DNA from: Limisoma sp963601185
GTDB taxonomy: Bacteria > Bacteroidota > Bacteroidia > Bacteroidales > Muribaculaceae
Assembly: GCA_963601185.1 (NCBI GenBank)
Contig: CAVCEE010000025.1
Coordinates: 1 to 29,181 of the forward strand
Direction of reading: 5' to 3'
DNA: 29,181 nt
The position numbers and the translations under genes are program-made. The notes under the pieces were generated by a model. It was given only the letters and a program-made list of their open reading frames with translations, was not told the origin of the DNA and searched no databases. This document shows positions 6,210 to 14,196 of this stretch, piece by piece (within the stretch, counting starts at the first letter, position 1; the number at the start of each line of letters is the position of its first letter).

Positions 6210-8000
6210 ATGTCGATTGATGGTATTATTTCTGCGGCTACAGCCGAGGCGCTGAAGTCGCTCTATGGTATTGACGTTGAGGCAAAGACAATCGTGCCTC
6301 AAACCACGAAAAAGGAATTTGAAGGCAATCTCACCATAGTGGTGTTCCCTTATCTCAAGGCTTCGCACAAGGCTCCCGACGCTACGGCGCAGGAGATTGG
6401 CGACTATCTGGTGGAGCACTGCGAGGCTGTGCAGAAGTTCAACGTAATCAAGGGCTTCCTTAACATCACCGTAGAGCCGAAATTTTGGCTCGGTGTGCTC
6501 GACCACATCCGCAGCACTGAGGACTACGGCTTCAAGGCTGAGACTCCCGACAGTGAATTGGTGATGATTGAATACTCGTCGCCAAACACCAATAAACCTC
6601 TTCACCTTGGTCACGTGCGCAACAACCTGCTGGGTTTTAGCCTGTCGCGCATTATGAAAGCGAACGGCTACAAGGTGGTGAAAACCAATATCGTAAACGA
6701 CCGTGGCATCCACATCTGCAAGTCGATGCTCGCTTGGCAGAAATGGGGCGATGGCGCTACTCCTGAATCGACCGGCAAGAAGGGCGACCATCTGATTGGT
6801 GACTTCTATGTGGCTTTCGACAAGCACTACAAGGCCGAGGTCAAGGAACTTGAAGAAAAAGGCATGAGCAAGGAGGACGCAGAGGCTGCATCACCGTTGA
6901 TGCAGGAGGCTCGCGAGATGCTCCGCCGCTGGGAAGCCGGCGACGAGGAGGTGCGTTCGCTGTGGCGCACGATGAACTCTTGGGTGTATGCCGGTTTCGA
7001 CGAGACCTACAAGCGTCTGGGTGTGGATTTCGATAAGATTTACTACGAAAGCCAAACTTACCTCGAGGGCAAGGAAAAGGTGCTCGAAGGATTGGAAAAG
7101 GGCATTATGTACCGCAAGGAGGACAACTCTGTATGGGCTGACCTCACCGCCGACGGACTTGACCACAAGTTGCTGCTCCGTAGCGACGGCACATCGGTCT
7201 ATATGACCCAGGACATTGGTACTGCGAAACTCCGCTATCAAGACTATCCTATCGATAAGATGATATATGTTGTGGGCAACGAGCAGAACTACCACTTCCA
7301 GGTGCTTTCGCTCTTGCTTGACAAACTCGGATTCAAGTGGGGCAAGGACCTTGTGCACTTCTCCTACGGTATGGTGGAGTTGCCTGAAGGCAAGATGAAG
7401 TCGCGCGAGGGTACGGTAGTCGATGCCGATGACCTTATGGACGATATGGTTAAGAACGCTAAGGATATGTCGGCTGAGATGGGTAAACTCAAAGACCTTT
7501 CGCAAGAGGAGGCCGACAAGATTTCCACAATCATCGGTCTCGGCGCATTGAAATACTTCATCCTCAAGGTTGACCCGCGCAAGAACATGACGTTCAACCC
7601 GAAGGAGTCGATTGACTTCAACGGCAACACCGGACCGTTTGTGCAGTACACCTACGCTCGCATCCAGTCGGTTCTCCGCAAGGCTGCCGACAAGCAGATT
7701 GCTGAAACATTCGACGCTTCAGCCGTTACGCCAAACGACAAGGAAATCGCCCTCATCCAGCGACTCGTCGACTTCCCTGCCATCGTGGCAGAGGCTGGCA
7801 AGAACTATAGCCCGGCGTTGGTGGCAAACTACGTCTACGAACTCGTTAAAGAGTACAACCAGTTCTACCACGACTATCAGATTCTTGGCGAGGCCGATGC
7901 CAACGTGCGCGGTTTCCGTCTCTCGTTGTCGCGCACCGTGGGCAACATTATCCGTCAGGGCTTCTGGATGCTCGGCATCGACGTGCCCGACCGTATGTAA
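6210..8000 (+). CDS. argS: Arginyl-tRNA synthetase
   Basis: A 596-residue class I aminoacyl-tRNA synthetase that charges tRNA-Arg with arginine in the cytosol. The N-terminal Arg-tRNA-synthetase domain (about 1-100) precedes the catalytic core. The HIGH motif is HLGH at 132-135 within EYSSPNTNKPLHLGHVRNN. The KMSKS equivalent is KMKSREGT at about 390-397. The C-terminal DALR anticodon-binding domain begins near GPFVQYTYARIQSVLRKA and ends GFWMLGIDVPDRM, the typical end of this family. Length is normal. A promoter with a perfect -7 box lies upstream. It stands divergent from the helicase, and the next gene is functionally unrelated. Confidence 0.97.
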   Translation: MSIDGIISAATAEALKSLYGIDVEAKTIVPQTTKKEFEGNLTIVVFPYLKASHKAPDATAQEIGDYLVEHCEAVQKFNVIKGFLNITVEPKFWLGVLDHIRSTEDYGFKAETPDSELVMIEYSSPNTNKPLHLGHVRNNLLGFSLSRIMKANGYKVVKTNIVNDRGIHICKSMLAWQKWGDGATPESTGKKGDHLIGDFYVAFDKHYKAEVKELEEKGMSKEDAEAASPLMQEAREMLRRWEAGDEEVRSLWRTMNSWVYAGFDETYKRLGVDFDKIYYESQTYLEGKEKVLEGLEKGIMYRKEDNSVWADLTADGLDHKLLLRSDGTSVYMTQDIGTAKLRYQDYPIDKMIYVVGNEQNYHFQVLSLLLDKLGFKWGKDLVHFSYGMVELPEGKMKSREGTVVDADDLMDDMVKNAKDMSAEMGKLKDLSQEEADKISTIIGLGALKYFILKVDPRKNMTFNPKESIDFNGNTGPFVQYTYARIQSVLRKAADKQIAETFDASAVTPNDKEIALIQRLVDFPAIVAEAGKNYSPALVANYVYELVKEYNQFYHDYQILGEADANVRGFRLSLSRTVGNIIRQGFWMLGIDVPDRM

Positions 8001-8045
8001 TGGGGCCTGAATGTCGCTGAAACTGGACAGTTAGCAATAATTAAC

Positions 8046-8094
8046 TTCGATTGTGAACAACGCATTGAAAATTAGCGTTATCTTCACAATCGAA
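8046..8094 (+). promoter_or_regulatory. Long hairpin in the leader of the Bax-inhibitor family gene
   Basis: TTCGATTGTGAA (8046-8057) is the exact reverse complement of TTCACAATCGAA (8083-8094). Inside it AACGC (8059-8063) pairs with GCGTT (8075-8079). The stem is 12 bp, an asymmetric bulge (C against ATC), 5 bp, and an 11-base loop. It ends 21 bp before ATG 8116. No T-run follows, so it is not a normal terminator for argS. It may be an RNA leader structure or a protein site with widely spaced half-sites. Confidence 0.6.
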
Positions 8095-8115
8095 TAAATT
8101 AAAAAACGAAAGAAA

Positions 8116-8823
8116 ATGGAAAATTACAACGGACAATATGGCTACGGCCAGACTGCAATCCTTACACACGATGTGTCGAAGGTGATGCGCGGTGTGTTTG
8201 CACGGATGTTCTTCGGCCTCATCGTTACGGCTATTGCCGCTTTCTATGTGGCTTCGCAACCGTCAATTATGATGGCAATCTTCTCAAGCAGACTGACCTT
8301 CTTCGGATTGATTGGCGCTGAGTTGCTTTGCGTGATTGTCATCTCTGCGGCAATCAATAAGTTGAGCGCGTTGACGGCATCGTTGCTGTTCTACGTCTAT
8401 GCGATAATCAACGGTGTGGTGCTATCGTCGATTTTTTGGGTTTATGAACTTAGTTCAATCGGCTACACGTTCCTCATCACGGCAGGCGTGTTTGGCGCAA
8501 TGGCAGCCTACGGCTTCCTCACCAAGAACGACCTTACGAAGTTTGGCTCGTTCCTGTTTATGGCGCTTATCGGCTTGATTCTTACCTCGATTGTCAACAT
8601 CTTCGTGGCAAGTAGCGCACTCGATTGGATTATCTCGTTTGTTGGTGTGGCTCTCTTTATTGGTCTCACGGCATGGGACACCCAGAAAATCAAACAGATG
8701 GTGGAATATGGCGACTCTTCGATGATGGGCAAGGTTGCAACTCTCGGTGCATTGACCCTCTATCTGGATTTCGTCAACATGTTCCTCTACCTGCTCCGCT
8801 TCTTCGGCAACAGCCGCAACTAA
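8116..8823 (+). CDS. Bax inhibitor-1 / YccA family membrane protein
   Basis: A 235-residue protein with a short hydrophilic N-terminus (MENYNGQYGYGQ) and about seven hydrophobic segments, for example MFFGLIVTAIAAFYVAS, FLITAGVFGAMAAYGFL and WIISFVGVALFIGLTAWDTQ. The family signature near the end (GLTAWDTQKIKQMVEYG, then LGALTLYLDFVNMFLYLLR) is complete, including the aspartates thought to gate the pore. The family forms pH-sensitive calcium leak channels or stress-related proteins in the inner membrane, and in E. coli YccA modulates FtsH. The gene is a single unit: a long hairpin lies in its leader and a strong terminator follows 20 bp after its stop. Confidence 0.92.
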   Translation: MENYNGQYGYGQTAILTHDVSKVMRGVFARMFFGLIVTAIAAFYVASQPSIMMAIFSSRLTFFGLIGAELLCVIVISAAINKLSALTASLLFYVYAIINGVVLSSIFWVYELSSIGYTFLITAGVFGAMAAYGFLTKNDLTKFGSFLFMALIGLILTSIVNIFVASSALDWIISFVGVALFIGLTAWDTQKIKQMVEYGDSSMMGKVATLGALTLYLDFVNMFLYLLRFFGNSRN

Positions 8824-8843
8824 GAGCCGGGCATAACGGATAA

Positions 8844-8884
8844 AAAACGCCCTCCGCAGCATCAGTTCCTGCGGAGGGCGTTTT
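8844..8884 (+). terminator. Intrinsic terminator of the Bax-inhibitor family gene
   Basis: AAAACGCCCTCCGCAG (8844-8859) pairs perfectly over 16 bp with CTGCGGAGGGCGTTTT (8869-8884), with a 9-base loop and the T-run included in the stem. A strong GC-rich intrinsic terminator. Confidence 0.9.
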
Positions 8885-8899
8885 GCGTATCTGCATTCT

Positions 8900-8993
8900 G
8901 CCATTTTCGGCACAAATCATTGTGGCGATTTACTGTGAAACCACGCGGAAAATGGCGCAAATGCCGCCGGATTATTTAAAAAATTGCGCCATT
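8900..8993 (+). promoter_or_regulatory. Nested inverted repeats overlapping the nfn promoter
   Basis: GCCATTTTC (8900-8908) is the reverse complement of GAAAATGGC (8948-8956). AATGGCGCAA (8951-8960) is the reverse complement of TTGCGCCATT (8984-8993). The middle segment takes part in both, and the last arm overlaps the promoter TTG at 8984. Possibly operator half-sites for a regulator of the Nfn pair; it may also be chance in this composition. Confidence 0.35.
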
Positions 8994-9014
8994 GCCGACA
9001 AATTGTTATATTTG
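8984..9014 (+). promoter_or_regulatory. Promoter of the nfnAB genes
   Basis: TTG at 8984-8986, 20 bp spacer, TATATTTG at 9007-9014, a full Bacteroidetes-type match, with ATG 9046 31 bp downstream of the box. The TTG lies inside an inverted-repeat arm. Confidence 0.65.
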
Positions 9015-9045
9015 AGGGCAATTAGAAGCATAACATGTTACGGAT

Positions 9046-9843
9046 ATGAACAAGATAATAGAAAAGATTCATTTCTCAGCAAATGTAGTCAAACTCGTTG
9101 TTGAGGCGCCCCTCATAGCCAAGGCGCGCCGCGCCGGACATTTCGTGATTGTCCGCGCCGACGAACATGGCGAACGCATTCCCCTTACCATTGCCGACAG
9201 TGACACCAAGGCTGGCACAATCACTCTTGTGGTGCAGGCTGTTGGCCGCTCCACATGCAAGATTTGTGCCAAGGAGGTCGGTGACACGCTGCACGACGTT
9301 GTTGGTCCGCTTGGCCAGGCCACAAGGATTGAGAAGTTCGGCACTGTCGTGTGCTGTGGCGGCGGTGTCGGAGTCGCTCCGCTATTGCCTATCATCAAGG
9401 CGATGAAGGAGGCTGGCAACAGGGTGGTGAGCGTGCTTGCCGGCCGCACCAAGGATTTGATTATCCTTGAGGACGAGGTGCGCAAGTGGAGCGACGAGGT
9501 GGTCATTATGACCGACGACGGCTCGTATGGCACAAAAGGTCTCGTTACCGACGGTGTTGAGAGCGTGATTAAGCGCGAGAAGGTAGACCAGGTTGTGACG
9601 ATCGGTCCTGCCGTGATGATGAAGTTTGTGGCACTGCTCACGAAGAAGTACGACATCCCTACGGTCTGCTCGCTCAACACCATTATGGTCGACGGCACAG
9701 GTATGTGCGGTGCTTGCCGAGTCACCGTTGGCGGTAAGACTCGCTTTGTGTGCATCGACGGACCGGAATTTGACGCGCATCAGGTGGATTTCGACCAGAT
9801 GATGATGCGCCTTCACGCTTACGACAATGACAATAAAAACTGA
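9046..9843 (+). CDS. nfnA: NfnA-like FAD/NAD and [2Fe-2S] subunit (ferredoxin-NADP reductase alpha / PyrK-like)
   Basis: A 265-residue flavoprotein of the ferredoxin-NADP reductase/dihydroorotate dehydrogenase electron-transfer family. The FAD-binding barrel comes first (ERIPLTIAD at about 43-51). The NAD-binding part begins VVCCGGGVGVAPLLPIIKAM (about 101-120). The C-terminal iron-sulfur loop has VDGTGMCGACRV with Cys221 and Cys224, then Cys236. In characterised NfnA one Asp and three Cys hold the [2Fe-2S] cluster, and Asp216 is a candidate here. It overlaps the start of the NfnB-like gene, so the two form a complex: NADH-dependent reduced ferredoxin:NADP+ oxidoreductase, an electron-bifurcating cytosolic enzyme that balances NADH, NADPH and ferredoxin. 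PyrK is the alternative, but no pyrD adjoins it. Confidence 0.85.
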   Translation: MNKIIEKIHFSANVVKLVVEAPLIAKARRAGHFVIVRADEHGERIPLTIADSDTKAGTITLVVQAVGRSTCKICAKEVGDTLHDVVGPLGQATRIEKFGTVVCCGGGVGVAPLLPIIKAMKEAGNRVVSVLAGRTKDLIILEDEVRKWSDEVVIMTDDGSYGTKGLVTDGVESVIKREKVDQVVTIGPAVMMKFVALLTKKYDIPTVCSLNTIMVDGTGMCGACRVTVGGKTRFVCIDGPEFDAHQVDFDQMMMRLHAYDNDNKN

Positions 9844-11323
9844 CGACATGGAAATCAACGACGAAAAACAAGATACTCGCGCCTTGCCTTGGCGCGAAGC
9901 GCTCCGCAAGTCGAAAACTGCCAAAGAGCGCACATCCACACCACGCGCGAAGATGCCGGAACTGGCACCTGACTACCGCGTGACCTGCAACGAGGAGGTG
10001 AACCAGGGACTCACCGAGGAGATGGCTCTTGTGGAGGCCACACGTTGCCTCGACTGCCCCGACCCTCAGTGCGTGACTGGTTGCCCTGTGGGCATTGACA
10101 TTCCCGGGTTTATCAAGAACGTAGAGCGTGGCGAGTTTGCCGAGGCTGCTGCCACAATCAAGAAGACGAGTGCGCTACCGGCAGTGTGCGGCCGTGTGTG
10201 TCCGCAGGAGAAGCAGTGCGAGAGCCAGTGCATCTACCACCGCAAACTGAAGAAAGATGCCGTGGCAATCGGCTATCTCGAACGCTTTGTTGCCGACTAC
10301 GCACGCGAGCACGGCGGCGGTGCGGCTACCGAGCCAGTGCCAAGCAACGGCATCAAAGTTGCCGTCGTGGGTAGTGGGCCGTCGGGACTCGCCTTTGCTG
10401 GCGACATGGCGAAGCGCGGCTATGAGGTCACGGTGTTTGAGGCGCTACACGAAATTGGCGGCGTACTGAAATATGGCATCCCAGAATTCCGTCTGCCTAA
10501 CAAGATTGTAGATGTTGAAATCGACGGTCTCCGCAACCTTGGAGTGAAGTTTGAAGCCAACTGCATCGTGGGCAAAACCCTGTCGTACGACGATTTGCAC
10601 GATATGGGCTTCAAAGGCATCTTCGTGGCATCGGGTGCCGGACTGCCGCGGTTTATGAACATCCCCGGCGAGAACCTCAACGGAGTGATGTCGAGCAATG
10701 AATTCCTTACGCGCGTCAACCTGATGGGTGCTACGCGCGATGACGAGGACACCCCTGTGCTTCACGGTCACAATGTGGCTGTGATTGGCGGAGGTAACAC
10801 CGCTATGGACTCTGTACGCACGGCACGGCGTATGGGTGCGGAAAACGTGATGCTCGTCTACCGCCGGTCGGAGGAGGAGATGCCGGCACGCCGCGAAGAG
10901 ATAAAGCACGCCAAAGAGGAAGGAGTGCGTTTCCTTACGCTTCACAATCCGCTCGAATATCTCGGCGACGACAAGGGGCATGTGTGCACTATGCGTCTGC
11001 AGGAGATGGAACTCGGCGAGCCTGACGCTTCGGGCCGCCGCAGCCCTGTGCCGATTGAGGGCGCTGTCGACAACGTGCCGGTTGACTTGGTAATTGTTAG
11101 CGTGGGCGTGTCGCCAAATCCGCTTATCCCCAACGCCATCCCTCAACTTGAGGTGAGCCGGCGCGGCACTATCGTGGTCGACGAAACTACGATGCGCTCC
11201 TCGTTGCCCGACATCTATGCAGGCGGCGACATCGTGCGAGGCGGAGCAACCGTGATTCTCGCCATGGGCGACGGTCGCAGAGCCGCTGCGCAGATGGCTG
11301 CTGAACTGGAAAAACAAAATTAA
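9827..11323 (+). CDS. nfnB: NfnB-like NADPH-dependent oxidoreductase (glutamate synthase small-subunit type, GltA)
   Basis: A 498-residue protein; ATG 9848 is an alternative start. It is of the glutamate synthase beta/NfnB type. Eight N-terminal cysteines for two [4Fe-4S] clusters lie at about 74, 77, 82, 86 and 121, 125, 131, 135 (motifs CLDCPDPQCVTGC and CGRVCPQEKQCESQC). The FAD site is VVGSGPSGLAFAGDMAKRGY (about 180-199), the NADPH site VIGGGNTAMDSVRTARRMGA (from about 318), and the C-terminal FAD motif IYAGGDIVRGGATVILAMGD. It is often annotated as the NADPH-dependent glutamate synthase small subunit. The NfnA-like partner directly upstream, overlapping by 17 bp, and the lack of a large glutamate synthase subunit make an Nfn bifurcating transhydrogenase more likely. 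The next gene, anmK, follows after 20 bp. Confidence 0.88.
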   Translation: MTIKTDDMEINDEKQDTRALPWREALRKSKTAKERTSTPRAKMPELAPDYRVTCNEEVNQGLTEEMALVEATRCLDCPDPQCVTGCPVGIDIPGFIKNVERGEFAEAAATIKKTSALPAVCGRVCPQEKQCESQCIYHRKLKKDAVAIGYLERFVADYAREHGGGAATEPVPSNGIKVAVVGSGPSGLAFAGDMAKRGYEVTVFEALHEIGGVLKYGIPEFRLPNKIVDVEIDGLRNLGVKFEANCIVGKTLSYDDLHDMGFKGIFVASGAGLPRFMNIPGENLNGVMSSNEFLTRVNLMGATRDDEDTPVLHGHNVAVIGGGNTAMDSVRTARRMGAENVMLVYRRSEEEMPARREEIKHAKEEGVRFLTLHNPLEYLGDDKGHVCTMRLQEMELGEPDASGRRSPVPIEGAVDNVPVDLVIVSVGVSPNPLIPNAIPQLEVSRRGTIVVDETTMRSSLPDIYAGGDIVRGGATVILAMGDGRRAAAQMAAELEKQN

Positions 11324-11343
11324 CAAATACAGAAGAAATACTT

Positions 11344-12417
11344 ATGGAGAACTTCAAGATTACGGCAATAGGACTGATGTCGGGCACATCGCTCGACGGC
11401 CTTGACGCCTGTTGCGCTACATTTACAAAGACAGGCGGTCGCTGGAACTTTTCAATCGACGCAGCGCGCGGCTACGACTACACCGACAAGATGAAGCGAC
11501 TGCTTGGCTCGGAGGTGCAACGTATGTCGGCATACGACTTTGTGGCATTCCACAGCGAATACGGCAAGTTTCTTGGCGAACGCGTGGCGGACTTCATCAA
11601 AGAGTTTGGCGTGAAGCCTGATATTATCGCCTCGCACGGCCACACGGTGTTTCATGAGCCGCAGAAACGCATTATGTGCCAGATTGGCGACGGCGCAGCC
11701 ATTGCGGCGGCAGCGCGTGTGCCGGTGGTGAGCGATTTCCGCCGCCTTGACATTATGCTTGGCGGACAGGGTGCGCCATTGGTGCCGATAGGCGACCGGC
11801 TGCTGTTTGCCGACTACGACTATTGTCTCAATATTGGAGGTTTTTCCAACATTTCGTTTGAGTGTGGAGGAGAGCGGCTGGCGTTCGATATCAGTCCGGC
11901 AAACTATGTGCTCAATTACTATTGCCGCCAGCACGGACTGGAGTTTGACCGCGACGGACTGATTGCTCGCAGCGGCAAGATTGACGCGCAGTTGTTGTCA
12001 CAACTCGACAGTCTGCCGTTTTATGCGCAGACCGGTGCAAAATCACTGGGACGGGAGTGGGTAGAAAAGGAAATCTATCCGCTAATCGATGCCACCGGAC
12101 TGGAATTTGCCGACATCCTTGCCACGTTTACCGAGCATGCAGCACGCCAGATTGCCAATGTCGTGGCGCGCTACCCGAAGGACAATGCCAGTCTGCTTAT
12201 CACGGGCGGCGGCGCGCTCAACGTCTATATGGTGGAGCGCATCAGCGAACTCTCGAAATGCCGTGTCGAGATTCCGTCGCGGCAGATCATAGAGTTTAAG
12301 GAAGCCTTGATTTTCGCACTTCTCGGTGCACTCTATATGGCTGACGAGGCAAGTTGTCTGTCGTCGGTCACTGGTGCCGCTTGCGACAACATCGGCGGTA
12401 TGCTTTTCAAAATTTAG
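11344..12417 (+). CDS. anmK: Anhydro-N-acetylmuramic acid kinase
   Basis: A 357-residue kinase of the ASKHA fold that phosphorylates and opens 1,6-anhydro-N-acetylmuramic acid to MurNAc-6-phosphate in peptidoglycan recycling. The phosphate-binding signature is IGLMSGTSLDGLD (about 9-21). HGHTVFHEP, the second phosphate segment LNIGGFSNISF, and SLLITGGGALNVYMVERISE are all present and in the usual order. Length is typical for AnmK (about 350-390). It begins 20 bp after nfnB and has no promoter of its own that I can see, so it is probably read from the nfn promoter. A bidirectional terminator follows. A murQ etherase is not in the window. Confidence 0.95.
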   Translation: MENFKITAIGLMSGTSLDGLDACCATFTKTGGRWNFSIDAARGYDYTDKMKRLLGSEVQRMSAYDFVAFHSEYGKFLGERVADFIKEFGVKPDIIASHGHTVFHEPQKRIMCQIGDGAAIAAAARVPVVSDFRRLDIMLGGQGAPLVPIGDRLLFADYDYCLNIGGFSNISFECGGERLAFDISPANYVLNYYCRQHGLEFDRDGLIARSGKIDAQLLSQLDSLPFYAQTGAKSLGREWVEKEIYPLIDATGLEFADILATFTEHAARQIANVVARYPKDNASLLITGGGALNVYMVERISELSKCRVEIPSRQIIEFKEALIFALLGALYMADEASCLSSVTGAACDNIGGMLFKI

Positions 12418-12434
12418 CATAGCATCGGCAAGAA

Positions 12435-12474
12435 AATAACAGAGCCGCACCCATCAGGATGCGGCTCTGTTATT
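12435..12474. terminator. Bidirectional terminator between anmK and secG
   Basis: AATAACAGAGCCGCA (12435-12449) pairs perfectly with TGCGGCTCTGTTATT (12460-12474), a 15 bp stem with a 10-base loop. The convergent genes anmK (+) and secG (-) end on either side of it, and both strands show an AT-rich tail. Confidence 0.85.
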
Positions 12475-12491
12475 ATTCAGTAGCCTATTGC

Positions 12492-12869
12492 TTATTTGCC
12501 AGTATTGGCAGCAGGGGCTGGAGTAGCGGCTGCTGGAGTAGCGGCAGGTGTTGCCTGTTTCTTTGCGCTCGGAGTGTTGAAGTTGCCCGGAGCGGTAGTT
12601 GCTTGGGCAGGAGCGTCCTGTGTGCGTGATTTCAGTTCTGTGCTGTTGCCGCCGATGAAGAAGGCAGAAGCGATGCTGAGCACGCAGATTACGATGGCGA
12701 GAGTCCAAGTGGCTTTCTCAACGAAACTGTTGGTTTTGCGCACACCCATAATCTGGTTTGAACTTGCAAAGTTGGAAGCCAAACCGCCACCTTTGGATTT
12801 CTGGATCAAAACGATGCCAATCATCAAGATTGAGGCAATCACTATGAAAATTACTAATGCTTTGAACAT
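12492..12869 (-). CDS. secG: Preprotein translocase subunit SecG
   Basis: A 125-residue protein with the SecG build: a first membrane helix (LVIFIVIASILMIGIVLIQ), the conserved cytoplasmic loop KSKGGGLASNFASSNQIMGV, and a second helix (ATWTLAIVICVLSIASAFFI). A long Ala/Pro/Thr-rich tail follows (PAATPAAATPAPAANTGK), as is common in Bacteroidetes SecG. SecG assists SecYE in protein export across the inner membrane. It is the last gene of the operon sigma-54 activator-lptE-TPR-secG, 5 bp after the TPR gene, and is followed by a terminator. Confidence 0.95.
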   Translation of the reverse strand: MFKALVIFIVIASILMIGIVLIQKSKGGGLASNFASSNQIMGVRKTNSFVEKATWTLAIVICVLSIASAFFIGGNSTELKSRTQDAPAQATTAPGNFNTPSAKKQATPAATPAAATPAPAANTGK

Positions 12870-12874
12870 TTCTG

Positions 12875-13666
12875 TTATTGTTTATTTTGTTTATATTTCT
12901 CGTTTTCAATAAGTTTCCTAAGGAAACGCATTTGGTCTGCAAAGTAAATACTTTTTTCCGAATAATTCAAACTTAATGATTGAATTATTTCCAGAGCCTT
13001 CTCGAATTTGTGTTGGCGTATGTAGATCTTTGCCAGACTTTCGCTAAGCGACGACGGATCGGACTCGCTTACAGTCGTGGTTTTCTGTGCTTTAGGTGCG
13101 GACGGCTTCTCGTCTTTCTGCTCAGCCGTAGACGTTTGCTCCGGCGTGTCGGTAGGGGTGAAGCGGCTTCCCGGCTGCTGGCTTTCGGAGATGAACTTGT
13201 CAATCAACTTGTCCTGCTCGCTTTGCTCGCCTTCGGGTGCAGGAGTGCCGCTTTTCTCTTCCTCTTGCGCAAGCAGTTGGGAATAGTCGGGCGTGGGGTT
13301 GAAGATGCGTTGCTCCAGTGCCCGCAACTCGTTGGCGTCGTTGTTGCCGAAAGTGTCGAGAAAATGCGTAATGGTGTCCATCGTCGATTTCGTCTTGGGA
13401 GTGGTCGTTTTGTTGAATTTCCGCAGTTCGTTGCCTCCTTTGCCCACAAGGTAGTAGAGGTCGGCGCGGTTGCATATTGTGGTGGCTGCCGAGGCGCGCA
13501 ACTTGTCGCGTTGGTCGGCGGTCAGCGTGTCGTCCTGCATGCGGAGAATCGTTGCCGGCAAGAAATAAGGATAGTCGGCCATCAGCGAGTAGTAGAGGTC
13601 GCTGCTGATGGCTGCCCCTGCGGAAAGGGCGTTGTCGAAATTCCTTGCTCTGTCGGTCTTCTCCAT
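12875..13666 (-). CDS. Conserved Bacteroidetes protein with C-terminal TPR-like helices
   Basis: A 263-residue soluble protein without signal peptide. The N-terminal half is helical (NFDNALSAGAAISSDLYYSL; QRDKLRASAATTICNRADLY). The middle (about 135-200) is a low-complexity Glu/Gln/Ser/Thr/Pro linker. The C-terminal part, SLSESLAKIYIRQHKFEKAL followed by EIIQSLSLNYSEKSIYFADQ, reads as one or two TPR-like hairpins (the A..Y....F.KAL pattern). It is a conserved neighbour of lptE and secG in this phylum, but I know of no demonstrated function. It lies 14 bp after lptE and 5 bp before secG, so it probably works in envelope biogenesis or quality control. The family name is uncertain. Confidence 0.75.
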   Translation of the reverse strand: MEKTDRARNFDNALSAGAAISSDLYYSLMADYPYFLPATILRMQDDTLTADQRDKLRASAATTICNRADLYYLVGKGGNELRKFNKTTTPKTKSTMDTITHFLDTFGNNDANELRALEQRIFNPTPDYSQLLAQEEEKSGTPAPEGEQSEQDKLIDKFISESQQPGSRFTPTDTPEQTSTAEQKDEKPSAPKAQKTTTVSESDPSSLSESLAKIYIRQHKFEKALEIIQSLSLNYSEKSIYFADQMRFLRKLIENEKYKQNKQ

Positions 13667-13680
13667 TGTCAGAAAGTTTT

Positions 13681-14196
13681 TTACCAGTTGCCGGCAGTGG
13701 CATTGAAGATGAGCAGCACCAGTTCGTCGCAGATTTCTTCACACAACTGGTCCTGGACGCTGGTGAGCATCTCCGAGGAGTCGAAGTCGCGGAAGGCTGA
13801 GAATGTCTGGTCCACAGAGTTGTTCGGCTGCTTGTGGTCGGTGTATTTCACGCGCACCGTGATGGTGAGTCTCGTTTTTGAGGCGTAGGCGTTCTCGGTC
13901 ACAGCCTGTGGAGTGAGCGCATAGCCTGTGATTTCGCCCTCCACCGACAGGTCTGTGTTGGAACTGTCCACGATGTGCAGACGCGTCTGCTTGGTGTAGG
14001 TGTCGACGAGTTTGTTTTCAAACAGCGGTTGCAGCGGAGCGTAGACCATCGCCGCACGGATAGGAAACTGTCCGATGTTGATAGTCTTGTAGATTGTGTA
14101 GTCGATGGCTGCACCATTGAGTTTGTAACTGATGGTACATGCGCCCAGTGCGACAACCATTATGGCCGCAACCCATATATATTTCAGTCTGTTCAT
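13681..14196 (-). CDS. lptE: LptE-family outer-membrane lipoprotein
   Basis: A 171-residue lipoprotein. The signal peptide (about 1-19) ends in VALGAC, with the lipidated Cys followed by TISYKLNGAAIDYTIYKTIN, the usual start of the Bacteroidetes LptE family. Alternating strands and helices follow (IGQFPIRAAMVYAPLQPLFE, then LHIVDSSNTDLSVEGEITGY), and the end has an acidic helix (QLCEEICDELVLLIFNATAG). LptE plugs the LptD barrel and helps insert lipopolysaccharide into the outer leaflet. Its ATG overlaps the stop of the sigma-54 activator gene (14193-14196), so the two are translationally coupled. Confidence 0.88.
   Translation of the reverse strand: MNRLKYIWVAAIMVVALGACTISYKLNGAAIDYTIYKTINIGQFPIRAAMVYAPLQPLFENKLVDTYTKQTRLHIVDSSNTDLSVEGEITGYALTPQAVTENAYASKTRLTITVRVKYTDHKQPNNSVDQTFSAFRDFDSSEMLTSVQDQLCEEICDELVLLIFNATAGNW

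Noticed and set aside
8079..8086. TATCTTCA as a promoter -7 box for the Bax-inhibitor family gene
   Set aside because: Two mismatches at the essential end of TAnnTTTG, no TTG at the right spacing, and it lies inside the hairpin arm.
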